DNA of 64,000 bases, from the NCBI RefSeq assembly GCF_012979535.1, contig NZ_CP053015.1:372001-436000 (forward strand). The letters are read 5' to 3'. Source of the stretch: Sphingomonas lacunae (GTDB taxonomy: Bacteria > Pseudomonadota > Alphaproteobacteria > Sphingomonadales > Sphingomonadaceae). A program made the translations under genes and the position numbers. The notes beneath the pieces were generated by a model. The model did not search any database. It worked only from the letters and a program-made list of their open reading frames with translations, and was not told the origin of the DNA. Shown here in pieces: positions 52,543-61,747 of this stretch (position 1 is its first letter; each line of letters begins with the position of its first letter).

Positions 52543-53333
52543 TGAGCAGCCTTACCCTTGCCGAGCTGTGCATCTTTGCTTGCTCGGAAGCTTTCCGCAC
52601 CGATCGTGAACAGATCGCCACCGGCATCGGTCCAATTCCCCGCCTCGGGGCCGGTCTTGCCAAGCTGACCCATTCGCCGGGTCTGATGATGACCGACGGA
52701 GAAGCTTATCTGGTCGAACAGCCTGTACCGATCGGTCCACGCGGTTATGATGATCGAAAGACCGCCGGCTACCTTCCCTTTTCGCGCTTTTTCGACAGCG
52801 CGGTGTGGACCGGCAATCGCCGTCACGCGATGGTGACGCCGACGCAGATCGACCGCTTCGGGCAAACCAACCTGTCGCAGCTGGGCGGCACCCACAAGCA
52901 GCCCAAGACACAGATGCTGGGTGTGCGCGGCTTTCCCGGCAACTCCATCTACCACGCCAATTCGATGTTCATCCCGGCGCATTCGCCGCGTGTGTTCGTC
53001 GCGGGCGAAGTCGATATGGTGTCGAGCGCGGGCTACAATCCGGCCAAGCGTATCCCAGGCGGCAACTATTCGGGCATCGATCTGAAGCGCATCATCACCA
53101 ACTTGTGCGTGATGGATTTCGGCGGACCTGATCATGCGGTCCGCGTCATTTCGCTGCACCCCGGCGTCAGCTTTGCAGAAGTGCAGGAGCAGACGGGTTT
53201 CGAACTGATCGATGAAGTAGAAGGCGAAACAGAGGCACCCTGCGAGGATGCTCTGGCCATCATTGCCAGTCTCGACCCGCACAATATCCGGGCGAGCGTG
53301 ATCAAGGACAATCCACCTGCGAGGAGGGGATGA
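52542..53333 (+). CDS. ipdB: CoA-transferase-like hydrolase, beta subunit (ring C opening)
   Basis: 263 aa. It begins LAELCIFACSEAFRTDREQI, then GIGPIPRLGAGLAKLTHSPG, IDRFGQTNLSQLGG and GVRGFPGNSIYHANSMF, as in IpdB. It forms the heterodimer with IpdA. The start codon overlaps the ipdA stop by one base; the next gene begins five bases after its stop. Confidence 0.92.
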   Translation: MSSLTLAELCIFACSEAFRTDREQIATGIGPIPRLGAGLAKLTHSPGLMMTDGEAYLVEQPVPIGPRGYDDRKTAGYLPFSRFFDSAVWTGNRRHAMVTPTQIDRFGQTNLSQLGGTHKQPKTQMLGVRGFPGNSIYHANSMFIPAHSPRVFVAGEVDMVSSAGYNPAKRIPGGNYSGIDLKRIITNLCVMDFGGPDHAVRVISLHPGVSFAEVQEQTGFELIDEVEGETEAPCEDALAIIASLDPHNIRASVIKDNPPARRG

Positions 53334-53337
53334 GAGG

Positions 53338-54237
53338 ATGAGCGATCTGGTTGAGCCAAAGAAGGTCGATATTGTTTACGAAACCGACGAGCCGGTCCTT
53401 TATGAGGTTGTCGACGGCGTGGCGTGGGTGACGATGAACCGTCCGACCTTCAACAATGCGCAGAACGGGCAGATGACCTATGCGCTTGACGATGCTTTCG
53501 TTCGCGCGACCAACGACGATGCGGTCAAATGCATTGTTCTCGCCGGCAATGGCAAGCATTTCTCTGCCGGGCACGACATTGGCACACCGGGCCGCGACCT
53601 GCATTTCGAATTCGAAAAGCGGCTCATGCTGCCGCCGCATACCAACAAGCCGGCCGCCGAACTGCTCTACACGCGCGAGCAGGAGCAATATCTTGGCCTG
53701 TGCCGCCGCTGGCGCGACATTCCCAAGCCGACCATCGCCATGGTACAAGGCGCCTGCATCGCCGGCGGCCTGATGCTGGCATGGGTGTGCGACCTGATCG
53801 TCGCGTCCGACGACGCCTTTTTCCAGGATCCGGTCAACCCGCTGATGGGCATTCCGGGCGTCGAATATTTCGCCCACGCCTATGAACTGCCGCCGCGTGT
53901 CGCGAAGGAATTCCTGCTGCTCGGAGAGCGCATGCCGGCAAAGCGCGCTTATGATTTCGGCATGGTCAACAAGGTCGTCCCGCGCGAGGAGTTGCGTGCC
54001 GCGACCGAAGCCTGGGCCAAGAAGCTGGCCGGACAAGGTCGCCTCGGCAACTGGCTGACCAAGCAGGCGGTCAACCATGTCGAGGAACTGCGCGGCAAGC
54101 GCAGCGCGATGGACACGGTGTTTCACATGCACCACTTCGCCCACGCCCAGAATGACCTTGTCACCGGTGATTCCATCGGTGGCGTCAGTGGCAAATCAGC
54201 TGCTTCGGCCAACAAGCGGGACGGCGGCGCAGCCTGA
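53338..54237 (+). CDS. Enoyl-CoA hydratase/isomerase-family protein between ipdB and ipdC
   Basis: 299 aa crotonase fold: WVTMNRPTFNNAQNGQMTYA, oxyanion segments FSAGHDIGTPGRD and QGACIAGGLMLAWVCDLIVA. It is longer than EchA20, with an insertion around EFEKRLMLPPHTNKPAAELL and a C-terminal tail KSAASANKRDGGAA. The Asp-x-Val-Asn-Pro segment (QDPVNPLMGIPGVEY) occupies the acid/base position. Its place inside the ipd operon points to HIP-CoA breakdown, for example hydration of an unsaturated intermediate. The exact step is unknown. Confidence 0.86.
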   Translation: MSDLVEPKKVDIVYETDEPVLYEVVDGVAWVTMNRPTFNNAQNGQMTYALDDAFVRATNDDAVKCIVLAGNGKHFSAGHDIGTPGRDLHFEFEKRLMLPPHTNKPAAELLYTREQEQYLGLCRRWRDIPKPTIAMVQGACIAGGLMLAWVCDLIVASDDAFFQDPVNPLMGIPGVEYFAHAYELPPRVAKEFLLLGERMPAKRAYDFGMVNKVVPREELRAATEAWAKKLAGQGRLGNWLTKQAVNHVEELRGKRSAMDTVFHMHHFAHAQNDLVTGDSIGGVSGKSAASANKRDGGAA

Positions 54238-55310
54238 TGACCGACGCGCTTGCCACGGCGTTGACCCGGCGACTGGGTTGCCGTTTGCCGGTAATCCAGA
54301 CCGCCATGGGCTGGATCGCGAAACCGGAGCTTGTCGCCGCAGCGAGCAGTGCAGGGGCGTTCGGCTTCCTTGCCGCCGCCGTCATGACACCCGCCGAAGC
54401 GCGCGAAGAAATTGCCCGGCTGCGCGACCTCACGCCGCATAATTTCGGCGTGAATTTTCACAGCTTTCAGCCCGCCGCCGCTGATATTGTCGAGATCATC
54501 CTCGCCAACAAGGACCGCGTCAGTGCTGTCAGTTTTGGTCGCGGGCCGGACGCGAAGATGATCGGCCGCTTTCGCGATGCCGGCATCCTCTGCATCCCGA
54601 CCGTCGGCGCCGTGAAACATGCCGAAAAGATGGTCCAGCTCGGCTGTGAAATGGTGACGGTGCAGGGCGGCGAAGGCGGCGGCCATACCGGCGCAGTTCC
54701 CACCACTATTCTCCTGCCCCAAGTGCTCGACGCGGTCGATGTGCCGGTGGTTGCTGCCGGCGGCTTTGGTGACGGACGTGGCCTCGTAGCAGCCCTTGCC
54801 TATGGCGCGGTCGGCATTGCCATGGGCACGCGATTCATGATGACCGCCGAAAGCCCCGTCCCCCCTTCCCCCAAGGCCGCCTACGTCAAGGCCGGGACCA
54901 GCGACATCACCGTTTCCACCAAGGTTGACGGCATACCCCAGCGGATGATCCTCAACCCGCTGCTCCGCCGGATCGAAGCATCGGGCAAACTGGCCATGTG
55001 GCTGCGCGCCATCGAAGCCGGCATGGAAATGAAGCGGCAGACCGGCATGGGCTGGGGTCAGATAATCGGCACCGCTCGTGCCATGACGAGCCATGGCGAA
55101 ATGCCCATCGCCCAAGCGATGATGGCCGCCGCCGCACCCATGATGATCCAGCGCGCGGTCGTCTCCGGTGACGCAGAAAACGGCCTGATGGCCACCGGCG
55201 TAGTTGCCGGACGCCTTACCGACTTGCCGCGCTGCGCCGAACTTCTCGCTCAAATCGAAACCGACGCCCGCGCCCGGCTTGCCGCGCTGGCAGGACAGGA
55301 TTGCAACTGA
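54237..55310 (+). CDS. ipdC: IpdC-like flavoprotein (nitronate-monooxygenase family)
   Basis: 357 aa FMN-dependent TIM barrel of the 2-nitropropane-dioxygenase family: VIQTAMGWIAKPELVAAASS, VTVQGGEGGGHTGAVPT and VVAAGGFGDGRGLVAALAYG with ...VGIAMGTRFMM. In the actinobacterial HIP pathway IpdC performs an oxidation/desaturation step at the C/D rings. It starts on the stop codon of the preceding crotonase (TGATGA) and overlaps echA20, so translation is coupled on both sides. Confidence 0.88.
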   Translation: MTDALATALTRRLGCRLPVIQTAMGWIAKPELVAAASSAGAFGFLAAAVMTPAEAREEIARLRDLTPHNFGVNFHSFQPAAADIVEIILANKDRVSAVSFGRGPDAKMIGRFRDAGILCIPTVGAVKHAEKMVQLGCEMVTVQGGEGGGHTGAVPTTILLPQVLDAVDVPVVAAGGFGDGRGLVAALAYGAVGIAMGTRFMMTAESPVPPSPKAAYVKAGTSDITVSTKVDGIPQRMILNPLLRRIEASGKLAMWLRAIEAGMEMKRQTGMGWGQIIGTARAMTSHGEMPIAQAMMAAAAPMMIQRAVVSGDAENGLMATGVVAGRLTDLPRCAELLAQIETDARARLAALAGQDCN

Positions 55311-56059
55311 TGCCGATCAGCTGGACAATTACCGACCGCATTGGCGAAATCGTCTTTGACGTTCCGCCGGTCAATGCGTTCAACAGCGAAACCTGGATGT
55401 CGCTGCCCGACATCATCACCGATCTGGCGCGCAACCCTGAGGTCAATTGCATCCTGATCCGCGCTGAGGGCCGTGGCTTTTGCGGGGGCGTCGACATCAA
55501 GGAGATGCAGGCCCACCCCGAGCGCATCACCATCCTCAATCGCGGCAACTATCTGACCTTCAAGGCTATCCGCGATGCGGAAATACCGGTCGTTGTTGCC
55601 GTCCACAAATTCGTCATCGGCGGCGGCATCGGCATTTGCGGTGCATCGGATACGATCATCGCCGCCGACGATGCCTATTTCTCGCTACCCGAGGTTGACC
55701 GCGGTGCGATGGGTGGTGCCAGTCATCTTTCGCGCATGTTGCCGCTGCACAAGGTCCGCGCCGCCTTCTTCACCGGCGGCAATATCCCGGTAGCCGAAGC
55801 CTATCGGCTCGGCGCGGTCGAAAAGGTCGTTCCCGCCGACCATCTGGTCGAGGAAGCCCGCGCCTTTTGCGCCATCATCGCCAGCAAGAGCCGCAAAGCA
55901 TTGGTCATCGCCAAGGAAGCGCTCAACGGCCTCGAGCCTCGCGACGTTGATCGCGGCTATCGCTGGGAACAGGGCTTCACTCTCGAAATGTACATGCATG
56001 AGGACAGCCAGAAGAGCCGTGACGCTTTTGTGGAAACCGGCAAGGCGGCTGAATTCTGA
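55310..56059 (+). CDS. echA20: Crotonase-family ring hydrolase (EchA20-like, ring D opening)
   Basis: 249 aa from the ATG at 55310 (MPISWTITDRIGEIVFDVPP). Crotonase motifs: GRGFCGGVDIKEM and FVIGGGIGICGASDTIIAA. Length and context equal EchA20, which hydrolytically opens ring D before IpdAB acts. It is flanked by ipdC and the ACAD pair, in a fully overlapping gene string. Confidence 0.87.
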   Translation: MPISWTITDRIGEIVFDVPPVNAFNSETWMSLPDIITDLARNPEVNCILIRAEGRGFCGGVDIKEMQAHPERITILNRGNYLTFKAIRDAEIPVVVAVHKFVIGGGIGICGASDTIIAADDAYFSLPEVDRGAMGGASHLSRMLPLHKVRAAFFTGGNIPVAEAYRLGAVEKVVPADHLVEEARAFCAIIASKSRKALVIAKEALNGLEPRDVDRGYRWEQGFTLEMYMHEDSQKSRDAFVETGKAAEF

Positions 56060-57222
56060 TGCATCTGGAGTATACGCATGAACAGCATGCCTTCCGGGCG
56101 GAAGTCCGTGCATGGATGGAAACGCATGTTCCAAAGGAACCTCTGGTCACTCTCGAATGCCGGGAAGGCTTCGACCAGCATGTCGTGTGGGAACGCACGC
56201 TCGCCAGTGGCAATTGGGGCATGGTCACATGGCCCGAAGCCTATGGTGGGCGCGGCCTTGATCTCATCCAGTGGTTGATCTTCGAGGAAGAATATTTCCG
56301 CGCCGGTGGCCCCAATCGCGCCAACCAGAACGGCATCTTCCTGCTCGGGCCGACCATCATGGAATTCGGCACAGAGGAGCAAAAGGCCCGCTTCCTGCCC
56401 CCGATGGCGCGCGGCGAAGTCATCTGGGCGCAAGCCTGGTCGGAGCCCGGCGCGGGCAGTGACATGGCAGCGATCCAGTCAAAGGCCGTGCGCGATGGCG
56501 ACTATTATGTCATCAGCGGACAAAAGACCTGGTCGAGCCGCGCAGCCTTCGCCGACTGGGGCTTTGGCATTTTCCGTACCGATCCGGATAGCAGCCGTCA
56601 CAAGGGGCTGACCTTTATACTGTTCGATCTCAACACCCCTGGCATCACCCGTCGACCGATCCGCCAACTCCATGGCGACACCGGCTTTGCCGAGCTCTTT
56701 TTCGACGAAGTCCGCGTGCCGGTGGAGAATTGCCTCGCCGGTGAAGGTCAAGGGTGGAATGTTGCCATGGCGACGGCCGGATTTGAACGCGGACTGATGC
56801 TGCGATCACCCGGCCGCTTTCAGGCCACCGCCAGGCGGCTTGTGGACCTCTATCGTGCCAACGGCGACAAGGCCTCGCCATCGGCCCGCGAAGCAGTGGT
56901 GCAGGCGTGGGGACAAGCCCAAGCCTATGCCTACAACACCTATGCCGTCGCGGCGAAGATCATGGCCGGCGGCAAGATCGGTGCCGAGGCCAGCCTCAAC
57001 AAGATTTTCTGGTCGGAACTCGACCGGGCCATGCACCGCACCGCCATGCAGCTGCTCGGGGCGGCGGCTGAACTGAAACGCTTTGACGATGGCCGCATCA
57101 ACCAGTGGCTCGAAGGCTATATCTTCTCGCTGTCCGGTCCGATCTATGCCGGATCGAACGAGGTTCAGCGCAACATCACTGCCGAACGTCTGCTCGGCCT
57201 TCCGCGCGTGGGAGCAGGCTGA
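56059..57222 (+). CDS. Acyl-CoA dehydrogenase, alpha-type (FadE31-like)
   Basis: 387 aa: MHLEYTHEQHAFRAEVRAWM, AWSEPGAGSDMAAIQ, WSSRAAFADWGFGIF, and C-terminal PIYAGSNEVQRNI with Ala instead of the medium-chain catalytic Glu. The start overlaps the echA20 stop, and the gene is followed with a one-base overlap by a 310-aa beta-type ACAD. Paired alpha/beta ACADs act in late steroid-ring beta-oxidation (FadE31-FadE32 in mycobacteria). Assignment to that pair is by order and size. Confidence 0.88.
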   Translation: MHLEYTHEQHAFRAEVRAWMETHVPKEPLVTLECREGFDQHVVWERTLASGNWGMVTWPEAYGGRGLDLIQWLIFEEEYFRAGGPNRANQNGIFLLGPTIMEFGTEEQKARFLPPMARGEVIWAQAWSEPGAGSDMAAIQSKAVRDGDYYVISGQKTWSSRAAFADWGFGIFRTDPDSSRHKGLTFILFDLNTPGITRRPIRQLHGDTGFAELFFDEVRVPVENCLAGEGQGWNVAMATAGFERGLMLRSPGRFQATARRLVDLYRANGDKASPSAREAVVQAWGQAQAYAYNTYAVAAKIMAGGKIGAEASLNKIFWSELDRAMHRTAMQLLGAAAELKRFDDGRINQWLEGYIFSLSGPIYAGSNEVQRNITAERLLGLPRVGAG

Positions 57223-58154
57223 TGGATTTCCGCTTCACCGATGACCAGCTGACGCTGGCCGAGACCGTCCGCGATTATTTCGCCGGTACCCACGGGCCCG
57301 ATGTCCTGCGCCACCTCGATGCCGGAGTGAACCGCGATCCTGCCATTTGGCAGGGGCTGGTTGATATGGGTCTGACTGGCTTGCTGGTACCCGAAGAGCA
57401 TGGTGGGCTTGGTGTAGGCTTGGTCGAAGCGGCGCTGATTGCCGCCGAATGCGGTCGTGCCTGCCTCGCCGAACCGCTGGTCGAAACCTCCTTCATCGCC
57501 GTGCCATGGCTGATTGCCCAAGGTCGCATGGGCGACCTTCAAGCCATCGCTGACGGCTCGCAGCGCCACGTCCCTGCCCACTCCATCAATGGTTGGGTCA
57601 GCGATGGTGACGGCACCCCGCTTGCCAGTGTCGATCCGTTGCGCAACCTGTCATGCGACGAAAAGCCGCTGTCAGACGATCCGCACCTGCTCAATCTCGG
57701 CGCCCTGATGAGCGCGGCGCAGCTGGTCGGCCTCGCCGACGCCATGCTGCAACAGGCGGTAGACTATGCCAAGGTCCGCACCCAGTTCGGTCAACCGGTC
57801 GGCGCATTCCAGGGCCTCAAGCACCAGCTTGCCTCCTGTTCGGTCGCCATCGAATTTGCCAAGCCTGTTGTTTGGCGCGCGGCTCAGGCCATGCAGGATG
57901 GCATCGACAGCGCACCCGTCCACGTCAGTCACGCCAAGCTCGCCGCTACCGACGCCGCCATCCAGACAGCCGAGACCGCAATCCAGGTGCATGGCGCGAT
58001 GGGCTATACCTATGAGGTTGACCTGCACTTCTGGATGAAGCGCAGCTGGGCGCTCGCCGGGTCCTGGGGCGACCGCGCGTTTCACTATCACCGCATCGAC
58101 GCGGCCGTGCTGGGCGGAACGCTCGCCATCGGCCCCGAACACACATTCGCCTGA
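57222..58154 (+). CDS. Acyl-CoA dehydrogenase, beta-type (FadE32-like)
   Basis: 310 aa from ATG 57222, at the alpha gene's stop. Reduced beta domain and conserved C-terminal helices: YAKVRTQFGQPVGAFQGLKH and TAIQVHGAMGYTYEVDLHFW. It lacks the full FAD-site motif of alpha subunits, as in other heteromeric steroid ACADs. Forms an alpha2beta2 enzyme with the product of the preceding gene (inferred). Confidence 0.88.
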   Translation: MDFRFTDDQLTLAETVRDYFAGTHGPDVLRHLDAGVNRDPAIWQGLVDMGLTGLLVPEEHGGLGVGLVEAALIAAECGRACLAEPLVETSFIAVPWLIAQGRMGDLQAIADGSQRHVPAHSINGWVSDGDGTPLASVDPLRNLSCDEKPLSDDPHLLNLGALMSAAQLVGLADAMLQQAVDYAKVRTQFGQPVGAFQGLKHQLASCSVAIEFAKPVVWRAAQAMQDGIDSAPVHVSHAKLAATDAAIQTAETAIQVHGAMGYTYEVDLHFWMKRSWALAGSWGDRAFHYHRIDAAVLGGTLAIGPEHTFA

Positions 58155-58165
58155 GGGGAGCCACC

Positions 58166-59317
58166 ATGGCCGAAGCCTATATCATCGACGCCGTCCGTAC
58201 CCCCATTGGCCGCAAGAAGGGCAGTCTCGCCGGCATTCACCCGGCTGACCTTGGCGCCCACCCGATCAAGGCGCTGGTGGAACGTACCGGCATCGACGCC
58301 AATGCCGTCGACGATGTCGTTTGGGGATGCTGCGACACGATCGGCCCGCAAGCGGGCGACATTGGCCGCACTGTCTGGCTGGTCGCGGGTCTGCCACAGC
58401 ATGTCCCGGGTACGACCATCGACCGGCAATGCGGCTCCTCGCAGCAAGCCGTCCACTTCGCCGCGCAGGGCGTCCTTTCGGGCACGCAGGATCTTGTCGT
58501 CGCCGGTGGCTCACAGGCGATGAACGCCATTCCCATTTCGGCAGCGATGCTGGCGGCCGAGCCCTATGGCTTTTCCAACCCGTTCAACACCTCACCCGGC
58601 TGGGTCGCGCGTTATGGCGACGGCATCCTCAACCAGATCAACTCTGCCGAGATGATCGCCCAGAAATGGGGTCTGACCCGCGAGGAGATGGAAGCCTTTG
58701 CCGTCGCCTCGCACCAGCGGGCGCAAGCGGCAGTAGACAATGGCTGGTTCGCCAATGAAATCGCGCCGATGGACGAACTGGCGGCGGACGAGACCATCCG
58801 CCCGCAAACCTCGATGGAGGGCCTCGCCGGTCTTCGCACCGTGCAGGAAGGCGGCATCATCACCGCCGGCATTTCGAGCCAGAATTGTGACGGCGCCGCG
58901 GCCATTCTCATTGCCTCGGAACAGGCGGTCAAGGACCATGGCCTGAAACCCCGCGCCCGCATCCACCACATTTCGGTTCGCGCCGATGACCCCGTCTGGA
59001 TGCTCACCGCGCCGATGCCCGCGACCGAATATGCCCTCAAAAAAGCCGGCATGACGGTCAACGACATCGACCTGTTCGAATGCAACGAAGCCTTTGCCTC
59101 GGTGCCGATGGCATGGATGAAGGAGCTCGGCATTCCGCACGACAAGGTCAATGTCTGCGGCGGCGCCATTGCGCTTGGTCACCCACTCGGCGCGACCGGT
59201 GCGCGACTGATGACGACGATGCTCAATGCCCTTGAACGCACGGGCGGGCGCTATGGCCTGCAAACGATGTGCGAAGGCGGCGGGCAGGCCAATGTGACGA
59301 TCATCGAGCGGCTGTGA
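58166..59317 (+). CDS. fadA6: Acetyl-CoA acetyltransferase-type thiolase (FadA6-like)
   Basis: 383 aa thiolase: nucleophile Cys89 in TIDRQCGSSQQAVHF, CNEAFASVPMAWM, GGAIALGHPLGATGAR with the catalytic His, and MCEGGGQANVTI with the second Cys. It performs the thiolytic step in HIP-CoA beta-oxidation. It lies 11 bases after the ACAD pair; its stop overlaps the next gene's ATG. Confidence 0.92.
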   Translation: MAEAYIIDAVRTPIGRKKGSLAGIHPADLGAHPIKALVERTGIDANAVDDVVWGCCDTIGPQAGDIGRTVWLVAGLPQHVPGTTIDRQCGSSQQAVHFAAQGVLSGTQDLVVAGGSQAMNAIPISAAMLAAEPYGFSNPFNTSPGWVARYGDGILNQINSAEMIAQKWGLTREEMEAFAVASHQRAQAAVDNGWFANEIAPMDELAADETIRPQTSMEGLAGLRTVQEGGIITAGISSQNCDGAAAILIASEQAVKDHGLKPRARIHHISVRADDPVWMLTAPMPATEYALKKAGMTVNDIDLFECNEAFASVPMAWMKELGIPHDKVNVCGGAIALGHPLGATGARLMTTMLNALERTGGRYGLQTMCEGGGQANVTIIERL

Positions 59318-59775
59318 TGGCGTCCAACCCTGCCCCCGACCCTGCGATTGCCATTCCGAATCTGCTCTACCGCTACGCCATGCTGTTCGACGACGGCGAT
59401 CTGGCCGGTGCGGCGGCGCTGTTCGACCATGGCCATGTCGTGGCGGGCGGGCATCGCATCGCCGGGGCGGACAATATCGTCGCCATGTGGCAGGGCTGGG
59501 TCCAACTGCACGATGGCAAGCCGCGCACCCGCCATATCACCACCAATCCGATCATCGATCTGGCAGACGACGGGCTCAGCGCCCGCTGCCAATCACAATG
59601 GACAGTCATTCAGGCCGCTCCGGCCTTCCCGCTGCAACTTGTCGCCAGCGGGCGCTACGATGACCGCTTCGCCGTGATCGACGGCGCCTGGCAGTTCACC
59701 GAACGGCACTATGTCGGCACCGACCTCGTCGGCGACACCAGTGCCCATCTCATCAGAATATTGGTCGAGGGATAA
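59317..59775 (+). CDS. SnoaL/NTF2-fold protein in the ipd operon
   Basis: 152 aa from the ATG at the thiolase stop codon. NTF2-like: IAIPNLLYRYAMLFDDGDLA, GAAALFDHGHVVAGGHRIAG, a central PRTRHITTNPIIDL with His, and the C-terminal WQFTERHYVGTDLVG. Tyr at the N-terminal helix and the following Asp pair plus His resemble the dehydratase/isomerase site of the family. Its role in C/D-ring degradation is unknown; it could hydrate, dehydrate or isomerise a CoA intermediate. Confidence 0.78.
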   Translation: MASNPAPDPAIAIPNLLYRYAMLFDDGDLAGAAALFDHGHVVAGGHRIAGADNIVAMWQGWVQLHDGKPRTRHITTNPIIDLADDGLSARCQSQWTVIQAAPAFPLQLVASGRYDDRFAVIDGAWQFTERHYVGTDLVGDTSAHLIRILVEG

Positions 59776-59783
59776 TCGCCACC

Positions 59784-60689
59784 ATGGGAATTTGCGATAA
59801 TCGCACCGTCATCATCACCGGCGCCGCGCGCGGGCTGGGCCGCGCCTATGCGCTCGCCTTTGCCGCCGAGGGCGCCAATGTGGTGGTCAACGACATTGGC
59901 ACCTCGCTCAACGGCGAAGGCCGCGACACCAGCGCGGCCGATGACGTCGTGGCGGAGATCAAGGCGGCGGGCGGCCACGCCATCGCCAACTATGAAGACA
60001 TTACCGACTGGGACGCAGCCAAGCGCATAGTCGATGCCGCCGTCGCGGCCTTCGGCGACCTGCATGTTGTCGTCAACAATGCCGGCATCGTCCGCGACCG
60101 CATGTTTGTTTCCGCGACGCTCGAGGAATGGGACGCGACGATGCACGTCCATCTGCGCGGCCATTTCTGCCTGTCGCGCCACGCCGTCGATTATTGGCGG
60201 GCGAAGCAGAAGGCCGGGACCAACCCCGACGCCCGCATCATCAACACGTCCTCGGGCGCGGGCCTGCAAGGCTCTATCGCCCAGGCCGCCTATTCGACGG
60301 CTAAGGGCGGCATTGCCTCGCTGACTTTGGTGCAGGCGGCGGAGCTTGGCCGTTATGGCATTACCGCCAATGCCCTCGCGCCCTCGGCCCGCACCCGCAT
60401 GACCGAACAGGCCTTCGCCGACAAGATGGCGACCGAAGGCCAGGCCTTTGACGTGATGGACCCGGCGAACATCGCCCCCACCGTGGTCTGGCTCGGCTCC
60501 GAGCAATCGGCGCATGTCACCGGCTGCGTCTTCGAGCTCGAAGGCGGCAAGATCATGCTTGAGGACGGCTGGCGCGAAGGACCTGTGGTCGACAAGGGCG
60601 CGCAATGGAATCCGGCAGATGTCGGCGCAGCAGTCGATGGACTGCTCGCCGCCCGTGTCGCGCCGCGCAAGGTGTGGGGGACCGCATAA
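59784..60689 (+). CDS. Short-chain dehydrogenase, 17-beta-HSD4/MFE-2-like
   Basis: 301 aa: TGAARGLGRAYALAFAAEGA, NDIGTSLNGEGRDTSAADDV insertion typical of multifunctional-enzyme-2 and Rv3548c-type SDRs, VVNNAGIVRDRMF, catalytic Ser in NTSSGAGLQGS, YSTAKGG (Tyr-x3-Lys) and a longer C-terminal tail. Probably a 3-hydroxyacyl-CoA dehydrogenase for the branched ring-derived CoA esters. It is followed by ipdE2 with overlapping TAATG. Confidence 0.88.
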   Translation: MGICDNRTVIITGAARGLGRAYALAFAAEGANVVVNDIGTSLNGEGRDTSAADDVVAEIKAAGGHAIANYEDITDWDAAKRIVDAAVAAFGDLHVVVNNAGIVRDRMFVSATLEEWDATMHVHLRGHFCLSRHAVDYWRAKQKAGTNPDARIINTSSGAGLQGSIAQAAYSTAKGGIASLTLVQAAELGRYGITANALAPSARTRMTEQAFADKMATEGQAFDVMDPANIAPTVVWLGSEQSAHVTGCVFELEGGKIMLEDGWREGPVVDKGAQWNPADVGAAVDGLLAARVAPRKVWGTA

Positions 60690-61747
60690 TGGAATTTGTC
60701 CTTACCGAAGAGCAGCAGATGATCGGCGAGACGGCCAAGGCCTTCTTCGTCGAAAATGCGACCAGCGAGCGCACGCGCAATGCGATGGCGGCGGATGGTA
60801 TCGACCGCGATCTGTGGACGTCCTTCTGCACCGAGCTTGGCCTGGCTGGTATCGGCATCCCGGAGGAACGCGGCGGCATCGGCCTTGGCCTTGTCGAACT
60901 GGCCATTGTTGCAGAGGCAGCCGGATCGACCGTCGCTGCCTTGCCCATGCTGGGCAGCATCGTCCTCTCGGCGCGTGCGATTGCCATGGGTGGCTCGGCT
61001 GCCCAGCGTGACGCCCATCTCACCACCCTGCTCTCCGGAGAGCAGATCGCGGCTTACGTCCATGACGCGGCACTGACCGCCCACGGCAATGCGCTGACCG
61101 GCAGTGCAGGCTTCGTTGCGCATGGCGCGGCGGCCGATCTGCTCATCGTCACCAGCAACAGCGGTGCATGGATTGTCAGCGCCGATGCCCCCGGCGTCAC
61201 GGTCACCGTCCAAACCACAATGGACCAGACCCGGCCCTATGCGCGTGTCACGCTCAGTGGCGCGGTCGGCGAACCTCTGGAGGATGCCACCACAGCCATC
61301 GCAGCCGCGCATCAGGCTGGCTACGTCGCGATCGCCGCCGAGGCGCTGGGCGTTGCCCAGACCGCACTCGACCGCACTGTCGCCTATGCAAAGGAACGCG
61401 TGCAGTTCGGTCGCGCCATCGGATCCTTCCAGGCCTACAAGCACCGGCTTGCCGACATGGTGGTCGACATCGAACAGGCCCGCTCGGCAGTCTATTGGGC
61501 GGCCTGCGCCGTCGATGAAGGCTCCGACGAGGCCGCTCTTGCCGTTCACGCCGCCAAGAGCTTTGCCGCCGACACTGCCTTCCGCTGTGCCGGGGACATG
61601 ATCCAGCTGCATGGTGGCATCGGTTTCACCTGGGAACATGACGCCCACCTTTATTTCAAGCGCGCCCGCGCGCTCCAGTCGATGATGGGCAGCGGCAACT
61701 GGCACCGCGAACAGATCGCCAAGATGATGCTGGGAGAAGCAGCATGA
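60689..61747 (+). CDS. ipdE2: Acyl-CoA dehydrogenase, beta-type (IpdE2/FadE33-like)
   Basis: 352 aa from ATG 60689 (MEFVLTEEQQMIGETAKAFF). Degenerate middle domain but conserved C-terminus: YAKERVQFGRAIGSFQAYKH and MIQLHGGIGFTWEHDAHLYF. It precedes the alpha-type gene, the reverse order of the FadE31/32-like pair. Partner of the following ACAD in dehydrogenating 5-OH-HIC-CoA or a related HIP intermediate (by analogy). Confidence 0.85.
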   Translation: MEFVLTEEQQMIGETAKAFFVENATSERTRNAMAADGIDRDLWTSFCTELGLAGIGIPEERGGIGLGLVELAIVAEAAGSTVAALPMLGSIVLSARAIAMGGSAAQRDAHLTTLLSGEQIAAYVHDAALTAHGNALTGSAGFVAHGAAADLLIVTSNSGAWIVSADAPGVTVTVQTTMDQTRPYARVTLSGAVGEPLEDATTAIAAAHQAGYVAIAAEALGVAQTALDRTVAYAKERVQFGRAIGSFQAYKHRLADMVVDIEQARSAVYWAACAVDEGSDEAALAVHAAKSFAADTAFRCAGDMIQLHGGIGFTWEHDAHLYFKRARALQSMMGSGNWHREQIAKMMLGEAA

